Shown piece by piece: positions 8,910-17,642 of a DNA stretch of 64,000 nt; the first letter of the stretch is position 1; the number at the start of each line of letters is the position of its first letter. The translations under genes and the position numbers were made by a program. The DNA is from Desulfobacteraceae bacterium (GTDB lineage: Bacteria; Desulfobacterota; Desulfobacteria; Desulfobacterales; Desulfosalsimonadaceae). Location of the stretch: the NCBI GenBank assembly GCA_003599885.1, contig QZKW01000083.1, forward strand, positions 1 through 64,000. The letters are read 5' to 3'. Below the pieces are notes generated by a model that saw nothing but the letters and a program-made list of their open reading frames with translations, did not search any database and was not told the origin of the DNA.

Positions 8910-10557
8910 AGTTGCTCCTCCGTCCTAAAATGTCTTTAAGCCCCTGAATTTCGCATTGCTGTCGGTGATTATCCCAACCCAGTATCCGCGCCATGCTATC
9001 CCCATATGCCCTGTAGCAGAACCTTTTTTCAGATACAAATGGCCGAAGGGTCCGTCTGAACATAACATCCTGAAGTTTTACGGCCATTTCCTGGTCAGCG
9101 CTGTGGTATATTTCAGCAATATCCATGGGGTCAAGGGGGCTATTTTGTCGGCCTGCTGGCAAATAACGAAGTATTTCCGGGTAACGGGTACCGTAATTTG
9201 AAATCAGATAATGGATTTCCTCGCTGTTCAGCCGTGATGACAGATATGTGTTTTTTTCGGCAATATAGCTGTCCATATCAGTCATATCCCCGCCGTGGAC
9301 AGGCGTGACAGCCGTCAGGCAGGGGGGGGATGTTCTGCCCAGTTTTTTGAACACCAGGTCCACTACTTTTTGAGCCTTATACCTGGCCTCGGTATATTTC
9401 ATGCCAAAGACGGAAATTATTCCGTCAATATGGTCTGTCTTCCGGTGGTCAAAAATCTGTTTTTTTTGCGTCCGATTGATTCTGCCGCTTTTATTAGTCG
9501 CAATTGACACATAACCGCTATATGCCCATAAAACATTTTCGCGTTTGAGTCCGAGGCCGGAAGCCTTGTTGATAATGGTCAGAAACTGGTTTATTTCCGA
9601 TTCCGTGACTGAGCAGTCATCATTAATTTGTTTACAAGGGATATAGTGGGATCCGATCAAAGAATAACAGTGCCAGGGGATGATGAAAAACAGGCGGGAT
9701 TTTTTCTGCAACAGATTTTTAATTCCGTGGGAATCGGTATCCGGCATCCCGATCGCATAGTCTTTTATAATTTGATGATCAATAACCAGGTTGATACCTC
9801 TGGCCATGGGAAAGTAAACAGGGTGTCCGTCAATCAATTGAATGATCCGGTTGATCCAGGGGCCGGTAGCATTCACCACCATACGCGCCTTAATATCAAA
9901 TTCATTTTTGCTTAACAAATCGATCGCCCGCACTCCGGTTGCCCTGTCTTTTTTCAGGAGTACACTGGCAACGTCTATGTAGTTTGAGATTTCAGCCCCT
10001 TGATTAACAGCTGAGTGAAGAACGGAAAGGAGCAGTCTCTCGGGATGATGGAGCAGGCAATCATAAAAAACAGCGCTGCCGGTAAGGTTTGCGTCTGGAA
10101 TCTTGGGAAAAACATACAGCATCTCTTCTCTGGAAAGAAAATGCCCGTGAAGCAAGTCCTGTTGATTATTTAACGAGGTAACACAGGACCGACTTAACAG
10201 TTTTCTGAGTTTAAACGCAATCTTAAAGCTTTCACTACTGTATAGTGAACGATTGTAAGTCGGTATTATAAATGGGATTGGCCGGACAAGGTGGGGGGCG
10301 ATTTTAATAAATGCCTGCTGCTCATTCTGTAATCTTCTCATACGCAGGATATCCCCCTGTTGCAGGCAGCGAAGACCCCCGTGGATTATTTTTAAGCTGT
10401 TTGCGGATGTCGCGTGGCCGAAATCTCCTTTTTCTATCATTGCCACGGATAATCCGCGCAAAACAGCATCCCAGGCAATAAAGGCCCCATAGATACCCCC
10501 ACCGATCACAAGAACATCAAATTCTTTATCCGTCAGTTGCCGGGGTTTTCTTTTCAT
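8890..10557 (-). CDS. FAD-dependent glycerol-3-phosphate dehydrogenase-like oxidoreductase
   Basis: The 555-residue product starts with the dinucleotide-binding motif VIGGGIYGAFIAWDAVLRG (residues 16-34). It continues with EKGDFGHATSANS and IIHGGLRCLQ, the typical GlpD pattern. The C-terminal region (about 420-540) fits the GlpD cap domain, with FCYRAYGDSMARILGW. Such enzymes oxidise sn-glycerol 3-phosphate to dihydroxyacetone phosphate and pass electrons to the quinone pool. It has a good AAGGAA before ATG 10557, overlaps the upstream glycosyltransferase by 32 bases and the downstream phosphodiesterase by 20, so the three are co-translated. Its place in a glycan cluster argues for a dedicated role rather than glycerol catabolism. 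No glpF or glpK is nearby. Confidence 0.8.
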   Translation of the reverse strand: MKRKPRQLTDKEFDVLVIGGGIYGAFIAWDAVLRGLSVAMIEKGDFGHATSANSLKIIHGGLRCLQQGDILRMRRLQNEQQAFIKIAPHLVRPIPFIIPTYNRSLYSSESFKIAFKLRKLLSRSCVTSLNNQQDLLHGHFLSREEMLYVFPKIPDANLTGSAVFYDCLLHHPERLLLSVLHSAVNQGAEISNYIDVASVLLKKDRATGVRAIDLLSKNEFDIKARMVVNATGPWINRIIQLIDGHPVYFPMARGINLVIDHQIIKDYAIGMPDTDSHGIKNLLQKKSRLFFIIPWHCYSLIGSHYIPCKQINDDCSVTESEINQFLTIINKASGLGLKRENVLWAYSGYVSIATNKSGRINRTQKKQIFDHRKTDHIDGIISVFGMKYTEARYKAQKVVDLVFKKLGRTSPPCLTAVTPVHGGDMTDMDSYIAEKNTYLSSRLNSEEIHYLISNYGTRYPEILRYLPAGRQNSPLDPMDIAEIYHSADQEMAVKLQDVMFRRTLRPFVSEKRFCYRAYGDSMARILGWDNHRQQCEIQGLKDILGRRSNYETDFS

Positions 10558-11755
10558 AGATTCCTTTTTTCAATGCCATTTCATAAATTTTTTTGGTTTT
10601 ATGAATAAACTGGGAGTAGCTGTAATAAGAATGGAACCATTTTTGGGCCTGATCGCCTAAAGTTTTTGCCCTTTCCGGATCGGACAGAATGTCGACGATA
10701 CCTTTGGCCATTGCGGTCTCTTCAGGCGCGACAAGAACGGAAATTTTATGGTTCAAAACCTGGGTGTGAGTATAAAGGTTTGTGGCGATGATGGGTTTGC
10801 CGGATTTTAAGTAGCTGTATATCTTCAGCGGTGTGTTTGTGCCATGGATCCTGGGAGAAATCAGAAAGTCACAATGTTTAATGAAAAAGGGAATTTCGGC
10901 GTAAGGCCGCTTGCCGGTAAAATGGAAATTGGAAGCCATTCCGCTTGTATTCACAAACGCCTGATAAAACTTTATGTGTTCCGGTTCTCCGCCCACTAAT
11001 AGAAAAAGAACATCTCGATGTTGCGCAACAACGAGTCTGGCACTTTTGATTAGAAGCTCGATTCCCTGATATGATTGGAAATTCCCTGTGTACAGGAAGA
11101 TTTTTTTTCCTTGCCATTGATTAAGCAGGTTGCGGTCAAAATCATCCGGTGTTTCCGGGTTTATTGGGTCTTTTTCGACAGGGACATTTTCAATCATGAC
11201 CTGGGGAATCGATGCGTCAATTTTTTTTACATAATCGCATAAAGCCGGACAAATTGTAATGACGGCGTTGCTTGACCGCAACACCTTTAATTCCATTAAA
11301 AGGAATATCCTCACCAGCAAAGGATGTCTGAAATATTTAAAATTGCTCAATTGTTGCGGAAGTGAAGAATGCATGTCGTAGATATGGGGAACACGAAACA
11401 TCCTTTTTAAAATAATGGAAAAAAAGCCGGCTTCTTCATGGGTATGAAGGAGATGATATTTTTTCTTTCGTAGCATTTTAAATGCTTTTATCAGCAGATT
11501 TATATCCAGCAGCGCTTTTTTCCATGATGGACCAATCGGAACCTCCTTGATAAAAGGTACGGCAAGGCAACGGTAAATATGGACTCCGGGAATTTCTACC
11601 TTTTCGCCAACCGGATAGGTGATTAAATCCACCATATGGCCAAGATCCGAAAGAGCACTTAATCTGCCTAAAACACTTATAGGGGTTCCCCTGTTCTCAA
11701 AAAACGGCTGGGGCGCAATCATAAGAATTCTTAAGGGGTTTGTGTCTGATGGCAT
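10526..11755 (-). CDS. Glycosyltransferase family 4 protein
   Basis: The 409-residue GT-B protein begins ILMIAPQPFFENRGTPISVL, a frequent GT4 N-terminus with the acceptor-side glycine-rich loop. It has HLLHTHEEAGFFSIIL near 105, FLYTGNFQSYQGIELLI near 215 and a donor-site block NTPLKIYSYLKSGKPIIATN near 320. It is the promoter-proximal gene of the minus-strand cluster running down to the flippase-like gene. The start at 11755 has no clear Shine-Dalgarno sequence. A long A/T palindrome lies about 57 bases upstream. Confidence 0.8.
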   Translation of the reverse strand: MPSDTNPLRILMIAPQPFFENRGTPISVLGRLSALSDLGHMVDLITYPVGEKVEIPGVHIYRCLAVPFIKEVPIGPSWKKALLDINLLIKAFKMLRKKKYHLLHTHEEAGFFSIILKRMFRVPHIYDMHSSLPQQLSNFKYFRHPLLVRIFLLMELKVLRSSNAVITICPALCDYVKKIDASIPQVMIENVPVEKDPINPETPDDFDRNLLNQWQGKKIFLYTGNFQSYQGIELLIKSARLVVAQHRDVLFLLVGGEPEHIKFYQAFVNTSGMASNFHFTGKRPYAEIPFFIKHCDFLISPRIHGTNTPLKIYSYLKSGKPIIATNLYTHTQVLNHKISVLVAPEETAMAKGIVDILSDPERAKTLGDQAQKWFHSYYSYSQFIHKTKKIYEMALKKGIYEKKTPATDG

Positions 11756-11811
11756 GTGAATTTTAAATACAGCAAGTTATTCCAAAGAGAGACGGCTGAG
11801 GCAAGTGCCTT

Positions 11812-11833
11812 TTAAAAATATTAATATTTTTAA
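11812..11833. repeat. Perfect 22-bp A/T-rich palindrome upstream of the glycosyltransferase operon
   Basis: The left arm TTAAAAATATT is followed directly by its exact reverse complement. It lies 57-78 bases upstream of the ATG at 11755 and just past the GMC remnant stop at 11860. It could be an operator for the minus-strand operon; the sequence alone does not decide. Confidence 0.5.
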
Positions 11834-11859
11834 ACTGCTCGGGCGGTTTCATTATTCAG

Positions 11860-12003
11860 TTATTTAAATTGTTTTCTGGTGCGGTCTGCCATGGGGATTG
11901 TCAGCGCAATAACCTTAAGCATCGGGTTCGCCCGGCCGGAGGCATGAAAGAAAATCAAACTTCCGACAACAAACAGGTTCTCAACCCCTTGCACACCGGG
12001 CAT
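11860..12003 (-). pseudogene. GMC oxidoreductase, last ~47 residues only
   Basis: Reading the minus strand to TAA at 11860-11862 gives a stretch containing VQGVENLFVVGS, then ASGRANPMLKVIALTI and MADRTRKQFK. This matches the C-terminal signature of GMC-type flavin oxidoreductases (intact form roughly GIDNLYVVGSSVFPTSGHANPT followed by AL and AD). The catalytic-site region is worn and a TGA lies just upstream in the same frame, so this is a dead 3' remnant. It occupies part of an otherwise gene-free gap. Confidence 0.6.
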
Positions 12004-12094
12004 CCTTGTTTTTCATGTCAAGTATCGGTAAGAGAATTCTTGATGAATTGCCCATTTTTTTATAAGCTTAAAGCCAAGGCTGATGTCCCTGCAG

Positions 12095-12113
12095 TTTGTT
12101 TACCATAAACAAA
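12095..12113. repeat. Inverted repeat upstream of the membrane TPR gene
   Basis: TTTGTTTA and TAAACAAA are separated by CCA, giving 8-bp perfect arms 57 bases before the ATG at 12170. The compact dyad fits a dimeric repressor site. No regulator can be assigned. Confidence 0.45.
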
Positions 12114-12169
12114 TACGATAAAGAACAATCTTTTTTCAAATATATTATTAGCCCCTGTAAATATTGATT

Positions 12170-14011
12170 ATGACTGTGAAGATGAATTATCGGAAGTCAT
12201 TTTTTGAAATAACGATAATATTGTTACTTATCCTGTCGTCTTTGCTCGTCTACGGACAGGTGCGCAATTTCGATTTTGTTCATTTTGACGATGCCACCTA
12301 TGTCTCCCAAAACACGGAAATTCAGCAGGGGCTGACGGTTGACTCCATCATCTGGGCCTTTACAACGTTTCATGCCGCAAACTGGCATCCGGTGACATGG
12401 GTGTCCCACATGCTGGATTACCAGTTGTTCGGGTTGAACTCCGGAATGCATCATATGACCAGTGTGTTTCTGCATATCGCCAACAGCCTGCTGCTGTTTT
12501 TTATTTTCAGGAAAATGACCGGCAATCTTTGGCAAAGCGCCATGATTGCCGCGCTGTTTGCCCTTCATCCCTTGCGTGTCGAGACGGTGGCCTGGGTGTC
12601 GGAGCGGAAAGATGTGTTAAGTACATTATTCTGGATGCTGACGCTGAGAGCTTATCTTTTCTATACAGACCGGCCGTCCGGTCGCCGCTACGCGGCTGTT
12701 GTTCTTTTTTTTGTTCTGGGTCTGATGAGCAAACCCATGCTGGTGACCCTGCCGTTTATTCTGCTGCTGTTGGATTATTGGCCATTAAATCGCATTTCCT
12801 TCCTGCCGCCGACAGAGCAAAAATATGCTCTCGCGTGGGCCCTGGTCCGGGAAAAGCTCCCTTTGTTCATTCTGGTTGTTCTATCGTCTGTCATTACTTA
12901 TTACGCCCAGCAAAAGGGCGGTGCTGTGGCGTCACTGGATGTGATTCCGCTGGCTGAGAGAATTACGAATTCGATTGTGGCATACATCGGCTACATCTGG
13001 AAAATGGTTTACCCGGTGCATCTGGCATGTCTTTACCCCCATCCGGGCATGCTGCCTTGGTGGAAGGTCGCAACTTCCGGCCTGCTGATTGCCGCCCTAT
13101 CGGCTGCGGCCTTCGGGTCGGCCCGAAAATACCCCTACGTGATTGTTGGCTGGCTGTGGTACCTGGGAACTTTGGTTCCGGTTATCGGCATTGTTCAGGT
13201 CGGATCCCAGTCCATGGCAGACCGGTATACCTATGTTCCGGCCATCGGATTATTTATGGTCGCCGTCTGGGGCCTGCCGGAGTTTTTCAAAAAATGGCCA
13301 TGGGGGAAGACGTTTCTTTCTGTGGGTTCGGTCGTTATTTTATGCGGTTTGACGATTCTGGCCTGGCACCAGACCGGTTACTGGAAAAACAGCATCATGC
13401 TGTTTGAGAGGACCCTTGAAGTGACGGATGATAATTACACCATGCACTATAATCTCGCCAATGTGCTGGCCAGGCATGAACAGGGAGCGAGGAGCAATGA
13501 AGTCGCTGTTAAGCATTATCTGGAGGCATTGCGAATAAAACCGGATTTCGCGGATGCGCACAACAATCTGGCCAATCTTTATATGTCCAGCGGCCGTTTG
13601 GATGCGGCCATTGAACAATATTCAAAGGCTCTGGCAATAGACCCGAGCTACGAGGGCGCCCATTATAATCTGGGCATCGCGGCTTTCCGTCAGGGCCGGG
13701 CGCTCGAAGCGGCGGACTATTTCAAGCTGGCCCTGCAAACCATGACGGACAATGCGGAAACGTATTTCCGGTATGGCAATGCGCTGCACCAGGCAGGTGA
13801 CGGTGACGGAGCCGTCCGTGCCTACCAGGAGGCGATTCATTTACGGCCGGATTATGTGGACGCGCATTGCAATCTGGGGGTAGCGCTGTTTCAGAAAGGG
13901 GATTTGGCGGGTGCGATTGCGGCGTTTAATGAAGCGCTGAGGGTTCAGCCGGACTATACCCCTGCCCGGCAATATCTGAGAAAAGCCCTGATGGCCAAGC
14001 CGAAAGAGTAA
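12170..14011 (+). CDS. Membrane GT-C-like protein with C-terminal TPR repeats
   Basis: About 613 residues. The first ~390 form about ten membrane helices with the block FDFVHFDDATYVSQN (around residue 30-45) and ALHPLRVETVAWVSERKDVL. This is the layout of TMTC-like/DUF1736 proteins, where an acidic pair in the first outer loop is part of a GT-C sugar-transferase site. The last ~180 residues hold five TPR units, visible as ALRIKPDFADAHNNLANLY, ALAIDPSYEGAHYNLGIAAF and AIHLRPDYVDAHCNLGVALF. A TTG lies at 12164 and a later ATG at 12182; ATG 12170 is chosen. A role as a lipid-linked sugar transferase is an inference from family similarity. Confidence 0.75.
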   Translation: MTVKMNYRKSFFEITIILLLILSSLLVYGQVRNFDFVHFDDATYVSQNTEIQQGLTVDSIIWAFTTFHAANWHPVTWVSHMLDYQLFGLNSGMHHMTSVFLHIANSLLLFFIFRKMTGNLWQSAMIAALFALHPLRVETVAWVSERKDVLSTLFWMLTLRAYLFYTDRPSGRRYAAVVLFFVLGLMSKPMLVTLPFILLLLDYWPLNRISFLPPTEQKYALAWALVREKLPLFILVVLSSVITYYAQQKGGAVASLDVIPLAERITNSIVAYIGYIWKMVYPVHLACLYPHPGMLPWWKVATSGLLIAALSAAAFGSARKYPYVIVGWLWYLGTLVPVIGIVQVGSQSMADRYTYVPAIGLFMVAVWGLPEFFKKWPWGKTFLSVGSVVILCGLTILAWHQTGYWKNSIMLFERTLEVTDDNYTMHYNLANVLARHEQGARSNEVAVKHYLEALRIKPDFADAHNNLANLYMSSGRLDAAIEQYSKALAIDPSYEGAHYNLGIAAFRQGRALEAADYFKLALQTMTDNAETYFRYGNALHQAGDGDGAVRAYQEAIHLRPDYVDAHCNLGVALFQKGDLAGAIAAFNEALRVQPDYTPARQYLRKALMAKPKE

Positions 14012-14106
14012 TTGAGCGGCAGGGCATGCAAATATGTGCCTGAATTACAATTTTATAATTTTTATATTAATCAGCAGATTATCTATCTTTAAAAGAGGAA
14101 GAACCT

Positions 14107-14631
14107 GTGGAGAAAAAGCAAAAGCGCCGATACTGGCTCATGAAATCCGAGCCGTCCTGCTTTTCCTTTGAAGACCTGAAGGCATCGCCCGGTGGCGTGG
14201 TCCACTGGGACGGCGTGAGAAATTATCAGGCCCGCAATCTGATGCGGGATGAAATGAAGCCCGGTGACGGCGTGCTGTTCTATCACAGCAGCATAAAGAC
14301 ACCTGCAATCGTTGGCCTGGCGACGGTTGCAAGTCTGGGGTATCCGGACCACACCGCCTGGGACCCGGCTTCAGAACACTATGATCCCAAAGCCGGTCCG
14401 GACCATCCCATCTGGTTTATGGTGGACGTCCGGTATCTGGCAGACCTGAGCCCGCCGGTGACCCGGGACGATCTCCGCGCCCACCCGGACCTCGAAAGTA
14501 TGGGGGTGCTCAAAAAAGGCAACCGCCTGTCCGTTATGCCGGTTACGGAACTTGAGTGGCGGGCTGTTCTGGCGTTAAGCATCGGGGATGACTCACTGGA
14601 GAAACAATCTGAGGGAGATGACAACCAATGA
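14107..14631 (+). CDS. EVE domain-containing protein
   Basis: The 174-residue protein is a single EVE (PUA-like) domain: YWLMKSEPSCFSFEDL at the N-terminus, WDGVRNYQARNLMRDEMKPGD next, and FYHSSIKTPAIVGLA. EVE domains recognise modified bases in RNA or DNA and resemble YTH. Bacterial members are often stand-alone with unknown ligands. GTG 14107 follows AGAGGAAG. The stop overlaps the next ATG by four bases, so it is coupled to the SDR gene. Confidence 0.9.
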   Translation: MEKKQKRRYWLMKSEPSCFSFEDLKASPGGVVHWDGVRNYQARNLMRDEMKPGDGVLFYHSSIKTPAIVGLATVASLGYPDHTAWDPASEHYDPKAGPDHPIWFMVDVRYLADLSPPVTRDDLRAHPDLESMGVLKKGNRLSVMPVTELEWRAVLALSIGDDSLEKQSEGDDNQ

Positions 14632-15626
14632 CATCAAACGGCCAAAATCCACCTAAAAAAATTCTGCTGACCGGGCCCACCGGTTTTATCGGCAAACGGT
14701 TGCTTTACAGGCTGGATGAACTCGGCTGGCAGGTCCGCTGTCTGGTGCGGCGGTCCGAAACCCTTCATCTGCCGATTCCCTTGCGTCATACCCCGGAAAT
14801 CGTCCATGCCGACCTGCTGGACCCAGGTTCTCTGCCCGCAGCCCTTGATGGCATGGACGCAGCCTATTACCTGGTGCATTCCATGGGCGGCCGCAACATT
14901 CGTCAGACGCTGGCGTTTGAACAAAAAGATCGCGAGGCTGCGCAGAACTTTTTGACCGCTGCAGACCAGGCCGGGCTGTCGCGCATTATCTATCTGGGTG
15001 GGTTGGGTGATATCAATGATAACCTTTCCCATCACCTTGCCAGCCGTCAGGAAGTAGGCAGAATTCTTCAGTCAGGACGGGTGCAGACCACGGTGCTGAG
15101 GGCAGCCGTGATTGTGGGGGCCGGGGGCGCGGCGTTTGAGATTGTCCGTTATCTGGTGGAGCGGCTGCCGGTGATGGTCTGTCCCAAATGGGTGTATACC
15201 TTGTCACAGCCCATTGCCATTGAAAATGTGCTGGATTATCTGGCAGGCTGCCTCGATACGCCCGCAACCATCGGCCGGTCCCTGGATATCGGCGGCCCCC
15301 AGATATTGAGTTATGCGGATTTGATGCGCATGTACGCAAAGGTGCGGGGACTCAGGCGGACCATTGTGGGGGCGCCCCTGATTCCCGCAAAACTTTCCGC
15401 TTACTGGGTCAACCTGATTACGCCCGTGCCTGCGGGGGTGGTGCTGCCCCTGGCCGAAGGTTTGCGCAACAAAGCCATTTGCCGGGAAAATGCCATCCGG
15501 GAAATGATACCGCTCCGGTTAGTCAGCATGGAACAGGCTATCTGCAATGCCTTGTCCGAAGAAGCCGAAGGGCCGGGAAAGTTATTGTCTCAACAAGCCT
15601 GTTTTCTACCGGGAGATTTAAAATGA
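14628..15626 (+). CDS. NAD(P)-binding SDR-like protein, YbjT/NmrA type
   Basis: The 332-residue product opens with ILLTGPTGFIGKRLLYRL, the TGxxGxxG dinucleotide motif of atypical short-chain dehydrogenases. HADLLDPGSLPAALDGMDAAYYLVHSM and IIYLGGLGD are typical of the YbjT branch. It lacks a convincing YxxxK pair, as do many NmrA-like proteins. It is coupled by ATGA overlaps to both the EVE gene before it and the SRPBCC gene after it. In other genomes YbjT-like domains can be fused to an SRPBCC-like DUF2867 domain; here the two parts look encoded separately. Confidence 0.8.
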   Translation: MTSNGQNPPKKILLTGPTGFIGKRLLYRLDELGWQVRCLVRRSETLHLPIPLRHTPEIVHADLLDPGSLPAALDGMDAAYYLVHSMGGRNIRQTLAFEQKDREAAQNFLTAADQAGLSRIIYLGGLGDINDNLSHHLASRQEVGRILQSGRVQTTVLRAAVIVGAGGAAFEIVRYLVERLPVMVCPKWVYTLSQPIAIENVLDYLAGCLDTPATIGRSLDIGGPQILSYADLMRMYAKVRGLRRTIVGAPLIPAKLSAYWVNLITPVPAGVVLPLAEGLRNKAICRENAIREMIPLRLVSMEQAICNALSEEAEGPGKLLSQQACFLPGDLK

Positions 15627-16066
15627 TCATTGAAGCATCTGTCCGGATCAATGCGCCGCTTCAGGCCGTATGGGATGTATTTTCAGATATTGAGAACTGG
15701 AATGAATGGAATCCGGTTTGCCGTGAATGCCGGTTTGAAGCAGGCAGTTCTTTGGTGAGGGGCGCGTGTATCTCTTTTTCTCTCAGTCCAATGATACTGC
15801 CGATTCGCATTGCCCCGGAGGTCACCCATTGCGAACCCGGCAAAAAGGTGGTCTGGGCGGGTGGCCGTTTGGGTATCCATGCGTCCCATGAATTTCTGTT
15901 TGAATTAATTGATGACGGGGTGGTGTTAAAAAGCACGGAATTTTTCAAAGGCCCGATGCTGATATTCGCCCGGCTGATGTTTCTGCCCGCCCGGTTGCAT
16001 TCCCTGACGCTTCGTCTGCTTAATGCCATTAAAAAGCAGGCGGAAGCGCGGTCGTCGGACCATTAA
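15623..16066 (+). CDS. SRPBCC (START-like) family protein
   Basis: About 147 residues. The start MIIEASVRINAPLQAVWDVF and FSDIENWNEWNPVCRECRF are classic for the SRPBCC/polyketide-cyclase fold, a small hydrophobic-ligand pocket. ATG 15623 overlaps the upstream stop by four bases. An in-frame upstream ATG at 15479 lies inside the SDR gene and is rejected because the fold begins at 15623. It probably works with the upstream SDR, possibly binding its lipid-like substrate; this is inference. Confidence 0.85.
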   Translation: MIIEASVRINAPLQAVWDVFSDIENWNEWNPVCRECRFEAGSSLVRGACISFSLSPMILPIRIAPEVTHCEPGKKVVWAGGRLGIHASHEFLFELIDDGVVLKSTEFFKGPMLIFARLMFLPARLHSLTLRLLNAIKKQAEARSSDH

Positions 16067-16122
16067 AATCAACCGGCTGAAGAGGTTGAAACCCGGTTGA
16101 TGCTTAACCTCGCTGCGGCATT

Positions 16123-16998
16123 TCATGGCCCCATGATGGGAAGATAGTTTGGCTTGAGTGAAATATGGACTTCCGGAAAATGGCCTGCGAAATCCCCGTC
16201 GAGCTGCATGGGAATGGGGGTATCGGCGGTGATGGTAACCTGTCTCCCTTTTAAATAGGCAACGTCCTTCAGTCGGGTGATCCGGCTGAACCGGGCCATG
16301 AAGAAATATTTCGCAATTGATTCCGCGTTTTCTTTCGGCAGCACGATAATATCCAGGTTGCCGCTGTCCACACCGGCGTCAAAGGCCATTTCACAAATCC
16401 CGCCGTAACTGCGCACGTTGTTCACCAGCACGATTTCACCCCTGGCACGGTGGCGGCCATCGACGGCCACATGAAACATCATGCGCCGACCGTCCCGAAG
16501 CGTGCGCAATGTCGGGAGGGCATAACTTAAGTTGCTGACTCTCCCGGTCCTGACAGCATTGAGCGCTTCCGTAACCTTGGCGTCAAAACCCGCGCCCGCG
16601 ATCATGATAAACTTCATACTGTTCATTTCCGCCAGATCCGCCATGATCACGCGCCCGTTTTCAATCAGATCCGCTGTTCCGGCAGGTGTTCGCGGCAGAC
16701 TAAGATCTTTGCCGAGAAGGTTCGCGTTTCCGGTCGGGAGCTGAGCGATGGGAATAGAAACGCCGGGGGGCAGTCCATTGATGATTTCATTGAAGGTTCC
16801 GTCGCCGCCGACAACAACGATTCGGTCAAAGTCATCCGGGCCGATTTCGGACACACGCTGTTTTCCGTCCCCGGCAAAACGGGTGAGGTAGGGTTCCGCC
16901 TGATGGCCCCTTCGGTTCAAAATGGCAGCCAGAAGACCGGCTCTTTTTCCGGCGTCCCCGCCGCTGGCGATCGGGTTTGCAATGATGAGTATGTTCAT
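16123..16998 (-). CDS. Diacylglycerol/lipid kinase family protein (YegS-like)
   Basis: The 291-residue product has the DAGK catalytic signature VVVGGDGTFNEIINGLPPG around residues 60-78 and PTGNANLLGKDLSLP around 87-100. It also has AGAGFDAKVTEALN and a C-terminal VHISLKPNYLPI. Such kinases phosphorylate diacylglycerol, sphingoid bases or related lipids with ATP at the membrane face. It is convergent with the SRPBCC gene and has no operon partner. Confidence 0.9.
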   Translation of the reverse strand: MNILIIANPIASGGDAGKRAGLLAAILNRRGHQAEPYLTRFAGDGKQRVSEIGPDDFDRIVVVGGDGTFNEIINGLPPGVSIPIAQLPTGNANLLGKDLSLPRTPAGTADLIENGRVIMADLAEMNSMKFIMIAGAGFDAKVTEALNAVRTGRVSNLSYALPTLRTLRDGRRMMFHVAVDGRHRARGEIVLVNNVRSYGGICEMAFDAGVDSGNLDIIVLPKENAESIAKYFFMARFSRITRLKDVAYLKGRQVTITADTPIPMQLDGDFAGHFPEVHISLKPNYLPIMGP

Positions 16999-17254
16999 GT
17001 TAAGGTCCGGTTACGGTTAAAATTAAGGGTATCTAAAGGACGGTGTATGCCCCTTCCCGGCGGATATCGTTTTAAAGTTCACTATAGTTATCGTTTTAAG
17101 TCAGGAAAAGCGTAAGATCAACCGATAAGTTGTGATTCTGATTTGTGCCTTCATTTCTTGATATTTCAACAGGCTATTGGTATGAGCGTTACATCGTGCA
17201 TATCTGCTGGGGGCGCTGGTTTTTAGCATGTTTAATGAAACAGGTTGATGATTG

Positions 17255-17638
17255 ATGATCAAACTCATGGTAATCGGCATTGGCGGCGCTGTTGGTTCCA
17301 TCCTTCGGTACCTGATCAGCGGGTATGTCCAGCAATTAACCAGAAGCGTCGGATTTCCCTATGGAACACTGGCGGTGAATGTGCTGGGGTGCTTTATCAT
17401 CGGGGCCCTGTTCCATTTGGCCGACACTCACGGCGTCTTTTCGTCGCAAACCCGGTCGTTTATGTTTATTGGCGTGCTGGGGGGACTGACGACATTTTCC
17501 ACTTTTGGCAATGAAACCATGATTCTGGTCAGGGACGCTCAGCATGGGCTGGCTTTGGCCAATATCGCGGCAAATGTCCTGTTGTGCCTGGGGGCTGTAT
17601 GGCTGGGGCGAGTGACCGCATTCTGGATGTGGAGGTAA
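17255..17638 (+). CDS. crcB: Fluoride channel CrcB/Fluc
   Basis: About 127 residues with four membrane helices. GGAVGSILRYLIS, then FPYGTLAVNVLGCFIIGAL and VLGGLTTFSTFGNETM give the conserved Asn and the TTFSTF phenylalanine pore motif of Fluc fluoride exporters, which act as antiparallel dimers. ATG 17255 is preferred over TTG 17252. Five bases after its stop begins a DUF190 gene whose GGAGGT spans the crcB stop, a common pairing. I see no fluoride riboswitch signature in the upstream 250 bases. Confidence 0.95.
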   Translation: MIKLMVIGIGGAVGSILRYLISGYVQQLTRSVGFPYGTLAVNVLGCFIIGALFHLADTHGVFSSQTRSFMFIGVLGGLTTFSTFGNETMILVRDAQHGLALANIAANVLLCLGAVWLGRVTAFWMWR

Positions 17639-17642
17639 CTGC

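Noticed and set aside
11869-12108. Small plus-strand frame in the gap before the membrane TPR gene
   Set aside because: The opposite strand carries recognisable GMC homology and there is no ribosome site.
17000-17254. Fluoride riboswitch before crcB
   Set aside because: I could not match the conserved stem and pseudoknot sequence; absence is only by eye.
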